The notes under the pieces: generated by a model
Databases searched by the model: none
What the model was told of the DNA's origin: nothing
The model's input: the letters and a program-made list of their open reading frames with translations, nothing else
Assembly: GCF_040783975.1 (NCBI RefSeq)
Contig: NZ_CP160631.1
Location: forward strand, 3,224,001 to 3,288,000
Length of the DNA stretch: 64,000 nt
Direction: 5' to 3'
From: Pantoea sp. Ep11b
Lineage (GTDB): Bacteria; Pseudomonadota; Gammaproteobacteria; Enterobacterales; Enterobacteriaceae
Program-made: the position numbers and the translations under genes
In this document: piece by piece, positions 36,974 through 47,866 of the stretch
Layout of the letters: every line of letters begins with the position of its first letter
Position numbering within the stretch: the first letter of the stretch is position 1

Positions 36974-39415
36974 TTATCTGCTGTCTGGCAGCGCGTAAGC
37001 AATCACATAGTCACCCCGGTCCGGTGACTGGCGTGCGCCACCCGCTGAGATCACAATGTACTGCTTGCCATCTTTTGGTGAGACGTAGCTCATCGGGCCA
37101 CCCTGACTGCCGACCGGCAGACGTGCTTTCCACACCTCTTTACCGGTTGAGGCATCAAAGGCGCGCAGATAGTAATCCTGCGTACCGGCGATGAACACCA
37201 GGCCACCCTGAGTTGCCAGCGTACCGCCCAGCGTTGGCATACCGATTGGCATTTTCATGCGCATCTTGATGCCAAACGGGCCGGTATCCTGCACCGTGCC
37301 GACCGGAACCTGCCAGACGATTTTCTGGGTTTTCATATCGATCGCTGACAGCGTACCGAATGGCGGTTTCTGACAGGGGATGCCCAGCGGTGACATAAAG
37401 CGGTTTTTGTTCACCGCATAAGGCGTGCCTTTCAGCGGAACCGCGCCCATACCGGTGTTGATCGCTTCACCGCCGTTGCTGCCGCGCGCCGTGTTGCGGG
37501 TATCCGCCGGGATCATCTGCACCCACAGGCCCAGACGCATGTCATTGACGAACAGCAGATGGTTGTTCGGATCCATCGACATGCTGCCCCAGTTCATTCC
37601 CCCCAGCGAACCCGGGAAGCTCAGAGACTTGTCGGTATCCGGTACGGTGAACAGGCCGTTGTAGCGCATTGATTTGAAACCAATGCGGCACGCCAGCTGA
37701 TCAAACGGCGTTGCGCCCCACATGTCAGACTCTTTCAGCGTCTGGTTGCCAATCTGCGGCATGCCGGTGGAGTGTGGCTGAGTTTTGGTGTACTGCTCGT
37801 TCGGAATATGACCCTGGGGCATCGGCAGCTCTTCGACTTTGGTCAGCGGCTTGCCGGTCATACGGTCAAGCACGAAGATCATGCCGGTTTTGCCGCCAAT
37901 CACCACCGCTGGCGTGGTGCTGCCATCCTTCTGCGGGAAGTCGATCAGGCTTGGCTGCATCGGCAGGTCGAAGTCCCACAGATCGTTATGAACGGTCTGA
38001 TAGACCCATTTCTCTTTGCCGGTGGTGGCATCCAGCGCCAGAACCGACGCACCATATTTGTGATCCAGTTCGGTACGGTTTGCGCCCCAGAGGTCAACCG
38101 ACGAGCTGCCCATCGGAATAAACACGGTGTTCATTTCCGGGTCGTAAGACATCGGTGCCCAGGAGTTCGGCGTACTGCGGGTGTAATCTTTGCCTGGCAT
38201 CAGGATCGCATTCGGATCCACGTTGCCCGGGTCAAACGCCCAGCGCATCTGGCCGGTGATGACGTCGAAGCCACGCAGGACCCCACCCGGCATGTCTGTC
38301 TGCACGTTGTCGGCAACACGACCGCCGACCACCACGGTGGTGCCCGCCAGGGTTGGCGCGGACGTCAGCTGATACTGCGGATCCGGCGCCTGACCCAGGC
38401 CCGCTTTGAGATCGACAATGCCGTGATTACCAAAGTTTTCGCAGAACTCACCGTTATCCGCGTTGATGGCAATCAGACGCGCATCGATGGTGTTCATCAG
38501 GATACGGCGCTGACAGCTGTCGCCGGCGGGCAGCACAGCGGCAGGCACCGGGGTGGTGTCAGGCTTGTCTGGCTGCTGCAGCGGTTTGGTCGCATCAAAG
38601 TAGGCCAGACCACGGCAGCGTGGCCAGACTTCCGCCTGAGCGTTGATTTCGCGTTTCCAGATCTGCTTACCGGTATTAGCTTCAACGGCGATGACGTTGT
38701 TGTGCGGCGTGCAGAGGTAAAGCGTGTTGCCGACCTGCAGAGGGGTCTGCTGATCTTCTGCACCGTTACCGGTCGGGCTGATTGGGGTATCGCCGGTGCG
38801 GAAGGTCCAGGCCACCTGCAGATCTTTCACGTTGTCGCGGGTGATCTGATCCAGCGCGACGAAGCGGCTGCCCTGAGGGGTGTTACCGTAGTTGTCCCAG
38901 TCTTTCTGCTGTTTTGCCTTATCCACCGGGATCAGCGGCAGCTCTTCGCCTGTACCTGCCACGGTCGGGTGCGGCTGGAACATCTGCACCAGGGTCACCA
39001 CCATGCCGGCTGCCAGCAGCGCAGAGAAGAGATAAGCGGGTTTTGCCAGTGCGTGCTTACCTTCCTGCCTGCGCAGTGAAGGCCAGATCAGGAAGGCCAG
39101 CAGCGTCAGTCCGGCAGGCACCATCAGACGGGAGACCAGCGGCCAGAACTCCAGACCCGCGTCGAACAGCGACCAGATGAGGGTGCCGACGAAGACCAGC
39201 AGGAACAGAATCGCTGCCGACGATTTGCGGCGGAAGAACTGAATTGCGGAGAGGATCGTGACGATACCCGCAATTAAAAAGTACCAGCTGCCGCCAAGGG
39301 CGACCAGTTTGCCGCCGCCGATGGCAAAAAACAGACCGGTGGCAAGCAGCACCAGCCCTAGCAGCACGGATGCAATTCCCAGCCCCTTTCCGGAGCGGGA
39401 GGATGTTTCAGCCAT
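36974..39415 (-). CDS. membrane-bound PQQ-dependent dehydrogenase, glucose/quinate/shikimate family
   Basis: From the ATG at 39415, which follows GGAGAG, the product has 813 residues (E. coli Gcd 796). About five transmembrane segments fill the first 150 residues, followed by an eight-bladed propeller holding PQQ, with the conserved WVYQTVHNDLWDFDLP (catalytic Asp) and GGKTGMIFVLDR (PQQ Lys). It would oxidise a sugar or cyclitol in the periplasm and pass electrons to ubiquinone. At the place of E. coli Gcd His262 (QHVTCRG) this protein reads VWPRCRG, so glucose specificity is doubtful and I give no symbol. PQQ synthesis genes are not in the window. Confidence 0.9.
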   Translation of the reverse strand: MAETSSRSGKGLGIASVLLGLVLLATGLFFAIGGGKLVALGGSWYFLIAGIVTILSAIQFFRRKSSAAILFLLVFVGTLIWSLFDAGLEFWPLVSRLMVPAGLTLLAFLIWPSLRRQEGKHALAKPAYLFSALLAAGMVVTLVQMFQPHPTVAGTGEELPLIPVDKAKQQKDWDNYGNTPQGSRFVALDQITRDNVKDLQVAWTFRTGDTPISPTGNGAEDQQTPLQVGNTLYLCTPHNNVIAVEANTGKQIWKREINAQAEVWPRCRGLAYFDATKPLQQPDKPDTTPVPAAVLPAGDSCQRRILMNTIDARLIAINADNGEFCENFGNHGIVDLKAGLGQAPDPQYQLTSAPTLAGTTVVVGGRVADNVQTDMPGGVLRGFDVITGQMRWAFDPGNVDPNAILMPGKDYTRSTPNSWAPMSYDPEMNTVFIPMGSSSVDLWGANRTELDHKYGASVLALDATTGKEKWVYQTVHNDLWDFDLPMQPSLIDFPQKDGSTTPAVVIGGKTGMIFVLDRMTGKPLTKVEELPMPQGHIPNEQYTKTQPHSTGMPQIGNQTLKESDMWGATPFDQLACRIGFKSMRYNGLFTVPDTDKSLSFPGSLGGMNWGSMSMDPNNHLLFVNDMRLGLWVQMIPADTRNTARGSNGGEAINTGMGAVPLKGTPYAVNKNRFMSPLGIPCQKPPFGTLSAIDMKTQKIVWQVPVGTVQDTGPFGIKMRMKMPIGMPTLGGTLATQGGLVFIAGTQDYYLRAFDASTGKEVWKARLPVGSQGGPMSYVSPKDGKQYIVISAGGARQSPDRGDYVIAYALPDSR

Positions 39416-39596
39416 AACACTTACTCTCCTGAATAAACAGAGCGACCGGACAGGACGCATCCTGACTCTGCCGCGCGATTAGCGCTGCACAGAGCGTTGC
39501 TCAGTTTCAAATCGAATATAAACAGACCCGCGTCCGTGAGTTTCTGTGGGCCGGAAGAGCATGAATTGCGCTGCCTCTCCCACGACGCGGCAGGAT

Positions 39597-39612
39597 TGTA
39601 CCACCTGGTACA
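39597..39612. promoter_or_regulatory. palindrome upstream of the PQQ dehydrogenase
   Basis: TGTACCA and TGGTACA are perfect 7-base arms with a two-base spacer, in the 298-base gap between the dehydrogenase start and yfgJ. It has the form of a dimeric repressor site; no regulator can be named from the sequence. Confidence 0.5.
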
Positions 39613-39713
39613 TTACAGAGTGAACATATACAACGCATTTGTTACGACGCAATAGCATTTTTGCTACAAAAAGGCCGCAGTAACCCGGTCCTGGCAGAGG
39701 AGAAAAAGCAGGC

Positions 39714-39935
39714 TCAGTGGGCCGGTAAGCGGAAAAGCAGGCGCGCGCGGGCGATCAGGCCATGTCCGTTGCGGCAGAAATAGTCCGTTGCGCCGCAGGC
39801 TCTGAGCACCTCAAGGGGCGCCTGGCACGTCGGGCAGCAGGGCTGCGCAGGAAAATGAGCGCCACAGGCAGAACAGATAAATTCACCGTCGCGGAGCAAC
39901 AGCGGATGCTGACAGGTTTCACAACGCTCACACAT
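39714..39935 (-). CDS. yfgJ: zinc-ribbon protein YfgJ
   Basis: From the ATG at 39935 the product has 73 residues (71 in E. coli YfgJ). Paired cysteines (CERCETCQHP, CSACGAHFPAQPCCPTC) form zinc-ribbon knuckles, and the family end RACGATDYFCRNGHGLIARAR is conserved. Its function is unknown. It lies after der as in E. coli. Confidence 0.88.
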   Translation of the reverse strand: MCERCETCQHPLLLRDGEFICSACGAHFPAQPCCPTCQAPLEVLRACGATDYFCRNGHGLIARARLLFRLPAH

Positions 39936-39970
39936 TCTGCACTTCCGGTAGCCGGTTTCGGGCAAAAAAA

Positions 39971-39988
39971 GAGGGCCTGCTGGCCCTC
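39971..39988 (-). terminator. terminator after der
   Basis: GAGGGCC (39971-39977) and GGCCCTC (39982-39988) form a stem followed on the minus strand by seven T's, five bases beyond the der stop. Confidence 0.85.
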
Positions 39989-39993
39989 TCCGT

Positions 39994-41484
39994 TTAACGC
40001 TTGTTCTTTTTCATGTGCGCCATAAGACGCTTACGCTTACGCTGCTGAGTCGGTGTCAGCAGGTTACGCTTGCCTTCATAAGGGTTTTCACCCTCTTTGA
40101 ACTGAATGCGGATAGGTGTTCCCATCACGTTCAGTGATTTACGGAAGTAGTTCATCAGGTAGCGTTTGTAAGAGTCCGGCAGATCCTTAACCTGATTACC
40201 GTGGATCACCACGATAGGCGGGTTATAGCCTCCGGCGTGCGCATATTTCAGCTTCACGCGACGGCCGCGCACCAGTGGTGGCTGATGGTCATCTGCCGCC
40301 ATGTTCATGATACGGGTCAGCAGCGAGGTGTTTACGCGACGGGTCGAACAGTCATAGGCTTCGGTGATCGACTCGAACAGGTTACCCACCCCGCTACCGT
40401 GCAGCGCAGAGATAAAGTGGATACGCGCGAAATCGATAAAGCCCAGACGGAAGTCCAGCGTCTCTTTGACTTCGTCACGCACTTCCTGCGACAGGCCATC
40501 CCATTTGTTGACCACAATCACCAGCGAACGGCCACTGTTGAGGATAAAGCCCAGCAGCGAGAGGTCCTGATCGGAAATACCGGCGTGGGCATCGATAACC
40601 AGCATAACCACGTTGGCATCTTCGATCGCCTGCAGCGTCTTAATGACCGAGAATTTCTCAACGGTGTCTGAGATTTTGGCACGCTTACGCACGCCTGCGG
40701 TGTCGATCAGAACGTATTCACGTTCGTCGCGCTCCATCGGAATATAGATACTGTCGCGGGTGGTGCCCGGCATGTCATAGACCACAACGCGGTCTTCACC
40801 GAGGATACGGTTAGTAAGCGTTGACTTACCTACATTCGGACGGCCAACAATCGCCAGTTTGATCGGCAGGCCCGTCGGGTCGAAGTTCTCTTCTTCCTCT
40901 GCAGCCTGCTGTCCCGCCGACTCTTCAGCGTCCAGCGCCGCCCAGTAGGCCTGGTTCTCTTCTTCTTCGGTCAGTTCGACCTGCTCAACCTTCTCCATCC
41001 ACGGCAGCAGCGCCGTTTCGATCAGGCTGGTGACGCCACGACCGTGGGAGGCGGCAATCGCATGGATTTCGCCCAGGCCCAGGGAGTAGAAGTCGATTAC
41101 TGCCTGATCCGGATCCAGTCCGTCCGTTTTGTTCGCCACCAGGAAGGTCGCTTTCTGACGGGAACGCAGATGTTTCGCGATTTGCTGATCGGCCGCCATC
41201 ATGCCGGCACGCGCGTCAACCATAAACAGCACGACGTCCGCTTCTTCAATCGCCAGCAGTGACTGCTCAGCCATCCGCGTTTCGACGCCCTCTTCGGTGC
41301 CGTCGATACCGCCGGTATCGATAACAATAAATTCGCGCCCTTCCACTTCGGCGCGACCATATTTGCGATCGCGAGTCAGTCCAGGAAAATCCGCTACCAG
41401 CGCATCACGAGTGCGGGTTAAGCGGTTAAATAGCGTAGATTTTCCCACATTGGGACGCCCAACCAGCGCGACCACAGGTACCAT
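39994..41484 (-). CDS. der: ribosome biogenesis GTPase Der (EngA)
   Basis: Der is an essential double GTPase needed for 50S subunit maturation. From the ATG at 41484 ([16 protein letters not shown]) it has 496 residues (490 in E. coli). Two G domains each start with GRPNVGKST, separated by an acidic linker (about 165-205); a KH-like domain and a basic tail [14 protein letters not shown] follow. The open frame upstream to 41568 has no supported start. It follows bamB on the same strand after a terminator. Confidence 0.96.
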   Translation of the reverse strand: MVPVVALVGRPNVGKSTLFNRLTRTRDALVADFPGLTRDRKYGRAEVEGREFIVIDTGGIDGTEEGVETRMAEQSLLAIEEADVVLFMVDARAGMMAADQQIAKHLRSRQKATFLVANKTDGLDPDQAVIDFYSLGLGEIHAIAASHGRGVTSLIETALLPWMEKVEQVELTEEEENQAYWAALDAEESAGQQAAEEEENFDPTGLPIKLAIVGRPNVGKSTLTNRILGEDRVVVYDMPGTTRDSIYIPMERDEREYVLIDTAGVRKRAKISDTVEKFSVIKTLQAIEDANVVMLVIDAHAGISDQDLSLLGFILNSGRSLVIVVNKWDGLSQEVRDEVKETLDFRLGFIDFARIHFISALHGSGVGNLFESITEAYDCSTRRVNTSLLTRIMNMAADDHQPPLVRGRRVKLKYAHAGGYNPPIVVIHGNQVKDLPDSYKRYLMNYFRKSLNVMGTPIRIQFKEGENPYEGKRNLLTPTQQRKRKRLMAHMKKNKR

Positions 41485-41595
41485 AACAAAATGCCTCAAT
41501 AGAAAATGAATCGCCCGAATGGCGTGATTATAACGGCTCTGGCCGTCAAGTTCAGGCTTAAGGCGCAAAGAATACCATGCCTGACTAAAAACGAA

Positions 41596-41622
41596 ACGGC
41601 CCCTGATTAAATCAGGAGCCGT
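41596..41622 (-). terminator. terminator after bamB
   Basis: ACGGCCCCTGAT (41596-41607) pairs with ATCAGGAGCCGT (41611-41622) with one internal mismatch; a T-rich stretch (TTCGTTTTT) follows on the minus strand. Confidence 0.8.
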
Positions 41623-41658
41623 CGGAACGGAGGATTTTCCCTGCCGGACGTTTACCCG

Positions 41659-42840
41659 TTAGCGGGTAATCGCGTAAACCTCACCATCTTTCGACTGGAT
41701 CAGCAGCTTATCGCTGGCGACCACCGGCTCGGTCTGGAAGCCTGAGCTGTCCAGTTTCTGCTGTGCGACGAAACGACCGTCGGTGGTGTTCAGCCAGTGC
41801 AGATAGCCTTCGCTGTCGCCGACCACCAGATAGCCGTTGTAGAGCACTGGTGAGGTCAGGTTGCGATGCAGCAGATCGCTCTGACGCCAGATCGCCACGC
41901 CGCCGTCAGCATTCAGTGCGATCACACGGTCGTCCTGATCCACCAGGTAGATGCGGCCCGCATCGACAATCAGATCCTTCACGCCGCCAATTTCGCGTTT
42001 CCACAAAATCTGACCGGAACGCAGATCCAGTGCCGTCAGGTTGCCATTGTAAGCCAGCGCGTAAACCACCCCGTTGACGATCACCGGCGTCGTATCGACA
42101 TCATTAAGACGGTCAATCTCTGTGGCGCCGCTCACCTGAGAAATCCGCTGCTGCCAGATCAGCTGACCCTGGTTCATCACAACCGCACTGACGCGTCCGT
42201 TGTCACCCCCCACAATAGCGCCGCCAAATGCGACCGCAGGGGCAGACTCACCGCGCAGAGACAGCGCTGGCATATCCAGGTTGACGCTCCACTTCACGGC
42301 ACCGCTGCTCTGGTCCAGACCCTGCAGCATACCGTTGCTGGTGTGAATCAGCACCAGGCCATCGCTGACCACCGGACGCGACAGCGCTTCACCGGCGACT
42401 TTGGTCTGCCAGGCCAGGCTGCCATCACTGCTGTTCAGGGCATAAACCTGTCCGCGTTCGCTGCCGACATAGACGCGGTCGCCATCTGCCGTCAGGCCGC
42501 CAGATAACAGCGCGGAACGATTTTTCGAAAAGAAGCCGGTTTTCTCAGAGAGATCGACCTTCCATTTTTCTTTACCGTCTGCGGCATCCAGTGCTTTGAC
42601 AATACCAAAGCGGTCAGCAGCGTAAACCGTGCTGTCCTGCCAGGCAGGATGCAGGTTTGAGTAGAAATCACCGACGCCATCGCCTACCGAGGTGCTCCAG
42701 ACTTTCTGTGGCGTGAACTGATTTTCCACCTGAGGCAACGGGGCCATTTTCACTACATCTTCTTCGCCGCTAAACAGCGAACAACCGCTGAGCAAAGTGA
42801 CTGAAATCAGTCCCGGCAGCAGGTATTTACGTAATTCCAT
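41659..42840 (-). CDS. bamB: outer membrane assembly lipoprotein BamB
   Basis: BamB is a propeller-shaped lipoprotein of the BAM complex that binds BamA. The 393-residue product (392 in E. coli) begins with a lipoprotein signal ending in LLSGCSLF and contains repeated blades such as VYALNSSDGSLAWQTKV and LTALDLRSGQILWKREI. It follows yfgM by 19 bases in the hisS-yfgM-bamB unit. Confidence 0.97.
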   Translation of the reverse strand: MELRKYLLPGLISVTLLSGCSLFSGEEDVVKMAPLPQVENQFTPQKVWSTSVGDGVGDFYSNLHPAWQDSTVYAADRFGIVKALDAADGKEKWKVDLSEKTGFFSKNRSALLSGGLTADGDRVYVGSERGQVYALNSSDGSLAWQTKVAGEALSRPVVSDGLVLIHTSNGMLQGLDQSSGAVKWSVNLDMPALSLRGESAPAVAFGGAIVGGDNGRVSAVVMNQGQLIWQQRISQVSGATEIDRLNDVDTTPVIVNGVVYALAYNGNLTALDLRSGQILWKREIGGVKDLIVDAGRIYLVDQDDRVIALNADGGVAIWRQSDLLHRNLTSPVLYNGYLVVGDSEGYLHWLNTTDGRFVAQQKLDSSGFQTEPVVASDKLLIQSKDGEVYAITR

Positions 42841-42859
42841 GCGCTCTCTCTTGACTGGC

Positions 42860-43477
42860 TTAGCTTAAGTTATTCATCTTCATCTGCATCATTTGCTTCA
42901 GTGCCGGAGAGGCGTCAGACTCCACCCCTTTACTCCAGGCATCGCGCGCGCCCTGCCTGTCGCCTTTAGTCAGCAGCGCTTCGCCGCGGATGTCGGCCAC
43001 AATGGCTGTCCAGCCATCACCCTTCACACCGTCAAGGGTCTTAAGCGCCGCGTCCGCCTGATTCTGTTGCAGTTGAATGCGTGCCAGGCGCAGGTTAATC
43101 ACCGCCTGCAGATTGGCATCTTTGGTATCTTTCAGTCCGTTTTGCAGCAGCGTTGCGGCCTTATCAAGCTGACCGGCGTCGACATACTGCTTTGCCAGAT
43201 CCATCGCGGCCAGCGCACCGTAAGTGTTGCTGTTTTCGCTGGCAAAACGGTTAACGGCTTCCAGCGTCTCAGGTTTGTCCGCCTGCATGGCGGTGGTGAG
43301 CTGCTGATACTCTGCGGAGACTGTCTTCGCCGTATCGTCCTGATGACTGCTCCAGTAACGCCAGCCCCCCAGCGCAGCAATGCCGATTACCACGCCAATG
43401 GCTAACGCTTTCCCATTGTTGGCAAAAAAGTTGCGCAGCGCTTCAGTCTGCTCGTTTTCATTGCTATACACTTCCAC
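42860..43477 (-). CDS. yfgM: YfgM, ancillary SecYEG-associated TPR protein
   Basis: YfgM is an inner-membrane protein that, with PpiD, sits beside the SecYEG translocon and helps pass substrates to periplasmic chaperones. The 205-residue product (206 in E. coli) has one transmembrane helix (about 22-42, GKALAIGVVIGIAALGGWRY) and a periplasmic TPR region with the conserved end ALKQMMQMKMNNLS. It lies 39 bases after hisS on the same strand. Confidence 0.95.
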   Translation of the reverse strand: MEVYSNENEQTEALRNFFANNGKALAIGVVIGIAALGGWRYWSSHQDDTAKTVSAEYQQLTTAMQADKPETLEAVNRFASENSNTYGALAAMDLAKQYVDAGQLDKAATLLQNGLKDTKDANLQAVINLRLARIQLQQNQADAALKTLDGVKGDGWTAIVADIRGEALLTKGDRQGARDAWSKGVESDASPALKQMMQMKMNNLS

Positions 43478-43516
43478 GCAATCCTTCTCCTTTCTATGGT
43501 TGGTGCTGCGTCACGC

Positions 43517-44791
43517 TTACTGTAACAGCGAACGTAATACAGCAGCAGCCTCTGCCTGATCCCGCGTTTGCTGCTCGCCACGGCGCAGATCTTTAATCAC
43601 GACCTGACCCGCTTTGACTTCATCCTCGCCTAACACCAGCGCGACGCGCGCGCCCCACTTGTCAGCACGGGCAAACTGTTTTTTGAAGTTGCCGCCGCCG
43701 AAGTTTGTCATCAGCCGCAGTTCCGGCGCTTCGTCGCGCAGTTTCTCAGCCAGCTGCATCGCAGCAGACTGCACGCCCTGACCGGAAGCGATTACATAGA
43801 CATCCACATTGCTCGTCGGTTCAAATTCCGGGTTAACGGCCTGAACCAGCAGCACCAGCCGCTCCATTCCCATCGCGAAACCTACGGCTGGCGTGGCGCG
43901 ACCGCCGAGCTGCTCGACCAGGCCATCGTAGCGGCCGCCGCCGCAGACCGTGCCCTGAGAACCCAGGCTATCGGTGACCCACTCGATCACGGTGCGATTA
44001 TAATAGTCCAGCCCGCGCACCAGACGCTGATTGACGGTATAGCCGATGCCGGCATCGTCCAGCAGGGCACACAGGCCGCTGAAGTGTTCGCGGGATTCGT
44101 CATCCAGATAGTCGCCAAGCTGCGGCGCATCGTTCAGCAGTTGCTGAATCTCAGGATTTTTGCTGTCGAGCACGCGCATCGGATTGCTGTACATGCGGCG
44201 TTTGCAATCCTCATCCAGCGACGCTTTATGCTGTTCCAGAAACGCGACCAGCGCGTCACGATAGTGCGCGCGCGCTTCCAGCGAACCGATAGAGTTCAGT
44301 TCCAGACGGACATGATCGGCGATCCCAAGCGCTTTCCACCAGCGGGCGTTCAACATGATCAGTTCCGCATCGATATCCGGTCCCTGCAGACCAAAGACTT
44401 CCACGCCGATCTGGTAGAACTGGCGATAGCGGCCTTTCTGCGGACGCTCATAGCGGAACATCGGCCCCATATACCAGAGACGCTGCTCCTGGTTATAGAG
44501 TAAGCCGTGTTCAATACCGGCGCGCACACAGCCTGCGGTCCCTTCCGGGCGCAGCGTCAGGCTTTCGCCGTTGCGGTCCTCGAAGGTGTACATCTCTTTT
44601 TCAACCACATCGGTGACTTCACCGATGGCGCGTTTAAACAGTGGTGTTTGCTCCACCAGCGGTAAGCGAATTTCGCTGTAACCGTAGCTCGCCAGCGTCT
44701 GCTTGAGCACGCCTTCAATCCGTTGCCAGAGGGCCGTATCCGCAGGCAGGTAGTCGTTCATCCCGCGAATCGCCTGAATATTCTTCGCCAC
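43517..44791 (-). CDS. hisS: histidyl-tRNA synthetase
   Basis: HisS charges tRNA-His. The 424-residue product is the E. coli length and starts at GTG (44791). Class II motifs 2 and 3 are seen as [19 protein letters not shown] and [12 protein letters not shown], with the histidine-specific loops [15 protein letters not shown] and [15 protein letters not shown] long hairpin precedes it in the gap to ispG. Confidence 0.98.
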   Translation of the reverse strand: MAKNIQAIRGMNDYLPADTALWQRIEGVLKQTLASYGYSEIRLPLVEQTPLFKRAIGEVTDVVEKEMYTFEDRNGESLTLRPEGTAGCVRAGIEHGLLYNQEQRLWYMGPMFRYERPQKGRYRQFYQIGVEVFGLQGPDIDAELIMLNARWWKALGIADHVRLELNSIGSLEARAHYRDALVAFLEQHKASLDEDCKRRMYSNPMRVLDSKNPEIQQLLNDAPQLGDYLDDESREHFSGLCALLDDAGIGYTVNQRLVRGLDYYNRTVIEWVTDSLGSQGTVCGGGRYDGLVEQLGGRATPAVGFAMGMERLVLLVQAVNPEFEPTSNVDVYVIASGQGVQSAAMQLAEKLRDEAPELRLMTNFGGGNFKKQFARADKWGARVALVLGEDEVKAGQVVIKDLRRGEQQTRDQAEAAAVLRSLLQ

Positions 44792-44814
44792 GTTAAAATC
44801 TCTTAATGCAAAAA

Positions 44815-44859
44815 AACCTGTCCGGCATCATACCTTATGAGGATGAAACCGCACAGGTT
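44815..44859 (-). terminator. hairpin/terminator between ispG and hisS
   Basis: On the minus strand AACCTGT and ACAGGTT form the base of a 45-base hairpin with inner pairs CGG/CCG and CATC/GATG, followed by seven T's. It would act as a terminator or attenuator before hisS. Confidence 0.7.
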
Positions 44860-44896
44860 CAGTCAAAAAAGTCACGTACGCAGGCCGCGCACGCCA

Positions 44897-46018
44897 TTAT
44901 TTTTCCAGATGCTGCACGTCGATACGGCGGCTGGCATCCAGCATCGACGCTTTGGCACGGATACGCGCTTCCAGCTGGTCGATCATATTGTCGTTGTCGA
45001 GGCGATCGCGCTGACGCACGCCATCCTCGTAGAAGCCGCTCTTCTTACTGCCGCCGGTCACGCCCAGCGTCGAGAGGGTCGCTTCGCCCGGTCCGTTGAC
45101 CACACAGCCGATGATAGAGACATCCATCGGGGTGATCAGATCTTCCAGACGCTGCTCCAGCGCGTTGACCGTGCCGATCACGTCGAACTCCTGACGTGAG
45201 CAGGTCGGACAGGCGATGAAGTTAATGCCGCGGGAACGGATGCGCAGTGACTTGAGAATATCGAAGCCGACTTTGACCTCTTCGACCGGATCGGCCGCCA
45301 GCGAGATACGCAGCGTATCGCCGATGCCTTCGGAAAGCAGCAGGCCGAGTCCGATCGCGGATTTCACCGCACCGGCACGCGCGCCGCCCGCTTCGGTAAT
45401 GCCGAGATGCAGCGGCTGTTCGATCTGCTTCGCCAGCAGACGATAGGATTCGACGGCCAGGAAGACGTCAGACGCTTTTACGCTGACTTTAAACTGGTCG
45501 AAGTTAAGGCGGTCAAGATGGTCGACGTGGCGCATGGCGGATTCCAGCAGCGCCTGCGGGGTCGGTTCGCCATACTTTTCCTGCAGATCTTTTTCCAGCG
45601 AACCGGCGTTAACGCCAATCCGGATAGGAATATTTTTGTCGCGTGCGCAGTCGACGACCATGCGGATGCGCTCATTGTTCCCGATATTACCGGGATTGAT
45701 GCGCAGACAGTCGACGCCATACTCAGCCACTTTCAGGGCGATGCGGTAGTCAAAATGAATATCTGCCACCAGCGGCACGTTTACCTGCTGCTTGATCAGC
45801 CTGAATGCTTCTGCGGCATCCATGGTAGGCACCGAGACACGCACGATGTCGACACCGACGCGCTCAAGGGCTTTGATCTGATTTACCGTCGCTTCCACGT
45901 CCGTGGTGCGGGTGTTGGTCATCGACTGAACAGCGATTGGGGCGCCGTCACCGACCGGCACCTTGCCGACGTAAATACGTTTAGATTTACGACGGATAAT
46001 GGGTGCTTCGTTATGCAT
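44897..46018 (-). CDS. ispG: 4-hydroxy-3-methylbut-2-enyl diphosphate synthase (IspG)
   Basis: IspG is a [4Fe-4S] enzyme of the MEP isoprenoid pathway that converts MEcPP to HMBPP. From the ATG at 46018 ([18 protein letters not shown]) it has 373 residues (372 in E. coli). The three cluster cysteines are in ACPTCSRQ and [11 protein letters not shown]. An in-frame start five codons earlier is less likely. It needs Fe-S assembly, which is notable because most of the isc operon is missing from this window. Confidence 0.97.
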   Translation of the reverse strand: MHNEAPIIRRKSKRIYVGKVPVGDGAPIAVQSMTNTRTTDVEATVNQIKALERVGVDIVRVSVPTMDAAEAFRLIKQQVNVPLVADIHFDYRIALKVAEYGVDCLRINPGNIGNNERIRMVVDCARDKNIPIRIGVNAGSLEKDLQEKYGEPTPQALLESAMRHVDHLDRLNFDQFKVSVKASDVFLAVESYRLLAKQIEQPLHLGITEAGGARAGAVKSAIGLGLLLSEGIGDTLRISLAADPVEEVKVGFDILKSLRIRSRGINFIACPTCSRQEFDVIGTVNALEQRLEDLITPMDVSIIGCVVNGPGEATLSTLGVTGGSKKSGFYEDGVRQRDRLDNDNMIDQLEARIRAKASMLDASRRIDVQHLEK

Positions 46019-46057
46019 ATATTTCTTCTCCACAATTGCCCGGTACAGAATACGCTG

Positions 46058-47071
46058 TTATTGCGCACCCAATGTCAGGCGAGCAACCTGGTTATTACGG
46101 ATAAAACGACTTAAATCAACGGGCTGATTCTGATATTGCACCTGAACCGCCGATGGCGCGCCAATTTTCAGACGATACGGAGGTGTTCCTGCCAGGCTGA
46201 GTTTACCACCACTGCGCTGCGTGCCGCTGAACAGTTTTTTGCCGGTGGCATCGCTGACTTCCAGCCAGCAGTCCGCAGTGAAGGTCATCACGACCGCATT
46301 CGGGTCAGCTGCAGGTTCACTGACTGCGGCAGCTCCGACGGGCATCTGAGAGGCGGTGCCGGTGCTGCTGGTCGCAGCAGGCGCTGCCGCCGTATTCTCT
46401 GTCGGTGCCTGGCTCGGCGACACCACAGTGTTGCTGGCCGCATCCGGCTGAGTAGTGGCGGTGCTGTTGCTGGCGCTGGCAGCCGGTGCCGCCGTGGCAG
46501 GCGTGCTGGCTGCTGCACTGTTGTCGCTGTTGGCGCTGTTGCTTTCGTCAGGCGCCGCCGGGGTCGCGCTGTCACCGCTGGTTTCACCCAGCGGAATAGA
46601 CTGGCTGTTATCTCCGCTGCCGTTCTGATCGGTCACTGACACCAGATCATCCTGTGACGCCTTGTGGTTCTGCCACCACCAGGCACCGGTCAGCCCCACG
46701 ACAACAAACAGCACCAGCCAGGTGAAAATCATCAGCCAGCCATCGCGTTTTTTGCGGCGCTTGCCCAGGGAGAAACTTTGCATGGGCGCAATTTTGGCTG
46801 CCCGGACCGGCGTCTGTTTCGCCATCATCGGCAGCAGTTCCTCTTCAGGAATGTGCACCAGACGCGCATAGGAGCGGATGTAACCGCGCAAAAACGTCGA
46901 GGCGAGATCGACAGGTGATTTATCTTCCTCGATATCACGCACGGTGGTCAGTTTCAGGCACAGGCGTTCAGCAACGTTCTGCTGCGTCAGCCCCATCTGC
47001 TCACGAGCCAGACGCAGGCGTTCGCCTGTAGAGTGTAATGCAGAGTTTTCTTGAGTGGCTTCAGTATTCAT
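46058..47071 (-). CDS. rodZ: cytoskeletal protein RodZ
   Basis: RodZ anchors MreB to the membrane and keeps the rod shape. The 337-residue product (E. coli 337) has an N-terminal Xre-type helix-turn-helix (about 17-80, [20 protein letters not shown]), a basic juxtamembrane stretch, a transmembrane helix (about 112-132), an Ala/Ser/Thr/Pro-rich linker and a C-terminal beta domain ending [17 protein letters not shown]. Its start overlaps the end of pilW by 11 bases. Confidence 0.96.
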   Translation of the reverse strand: MNTEATQENSALHSTGERLRLAREQMGLTQQNVAERLCLKLTTVRDIEEDKSPVDLASTFLRGYIRSYARLVHIPEEELLPMMAKQTPVRAAKIAPMQSFSLGKRRKKRDGWLMIFTWLVLFVVVGLTGAWWWQNHKASQDDLVSVTDQNGSGDNSQSIPLGETSGDSATPAAPDESNSANSDNSAAASTPATAAPAASASNSTATTQPDAASNTVVSPSQAPTENTAAAPAATSSTGTASQMPVGAAAVSEPAADPNAVVMTFTADCWLEVSDATGKKLFSGTQRSGGKLSLAGTPPYRLKIGAPSAVQVQYQNQPVDLSRFIRNNQVARLTLGAQ

Positions 47072-47786
47072 TAGCTAAATAACGCTGGTACTGTATCGAT
47101 TGCGGAAAACGTCGCGCTAACTGGTCGCCATAACGTAAAACGTCAGCGGCATTTCCCTGTAGCGCGGCGAAACGTAAGTGTAACGCCAGACTTCGTGCCG
47201 TTTCAGGCAGCGAGTGCTGGTAAACGTCGAGCAAAACCGGCACGGTTGTCAGATGGTTATCACTCATCTGCTTTTCAGCTTCAGCCAGCAACGCGTCCGC
47301 CTTGCGACGGTCTGCTTCAATGGCCAGCCGTAGCGTCCTGCGGGCTGCGGCATATTCGCCAGCCTGCAGATAACAATATCCTGCCAGCTCAAGCGCGTCA
47401 TTACGTGCATCAGACTGCTGTGCTGCTCTTGCCCGACTAAACTGTTGATGCGCTTCATCATACTGCCTTAAAGCGCAGAGAAACGCACCGTAATTGTTAG
47501 CGACGAAACCATTATCCGGCGCCTGCTGCTGTGCCAGTATAAAGCGAGCCTGCGCCGCTGTCTGATTCCCCTGCGCCTGTGCCAGTCGTGCCAGCGCAAG
47601 CGAGACCCGGTAATCCCCGGGAGCGGCGGCCTGCGCACGCAGGAAGTTTCGCTCTGCGGCGGCGTAGTCGCCCCCGGCCAGATAGTGCATGCCGAGTTGC
47701 AGACGCACCTCTGCGGCGCCGGGTTGATGAGGCTGACTGACACACCCGCTTACAACTAACAGCGCCAGCAGTAATCCGTTACGCAT
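47061..47786 (-). CDS. pilW: PilW/PilF-type TPR lipoprotein
   Basis: From the ATG at 47786, after GAGGGAAACG, the product has 241 residues. A lipoprotein signal ends in LVVSGCVS (Cys near residue 14), followed by TPR repeats from about residue 25 to 180. The family is annotated as type IV pilus biogenesis/stability factor; in enterics without such pili the role is unclear. It lies between rlmN and rodZ, where E. coli carries yfgA-linked genes in the same order. Confidence 0.85.
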   Translation of the reverse strand: MRNGLLLALLVVSGCVSQPHQPGAAEVRLQLGMHYLAGGDYAAAERNFLRAQAAAPGDYRVSLALARLAQAQGNQTAAQARFILAQQQAPDNGFVANNYGAFLCALRQYDEAHQQFSRARAAQQSDARNDALELAGYCYLQAGEYAAARRTLRLAIEADRRKADALLAEAEKQMSDNHLTTVPVLLDVYQHSLPETARSLALHLRFAALQGNAADVLRYGDQLARRFPQSIQYQRYLANEY

Positions 47787-47866
47787 AATCGTTTCCCTCC
47801 GATTGACGTTCACAGGCAGCAGCCTGCCACGCGTTATCCCGTCAGGAAACGTCTGCGATTACGCTT

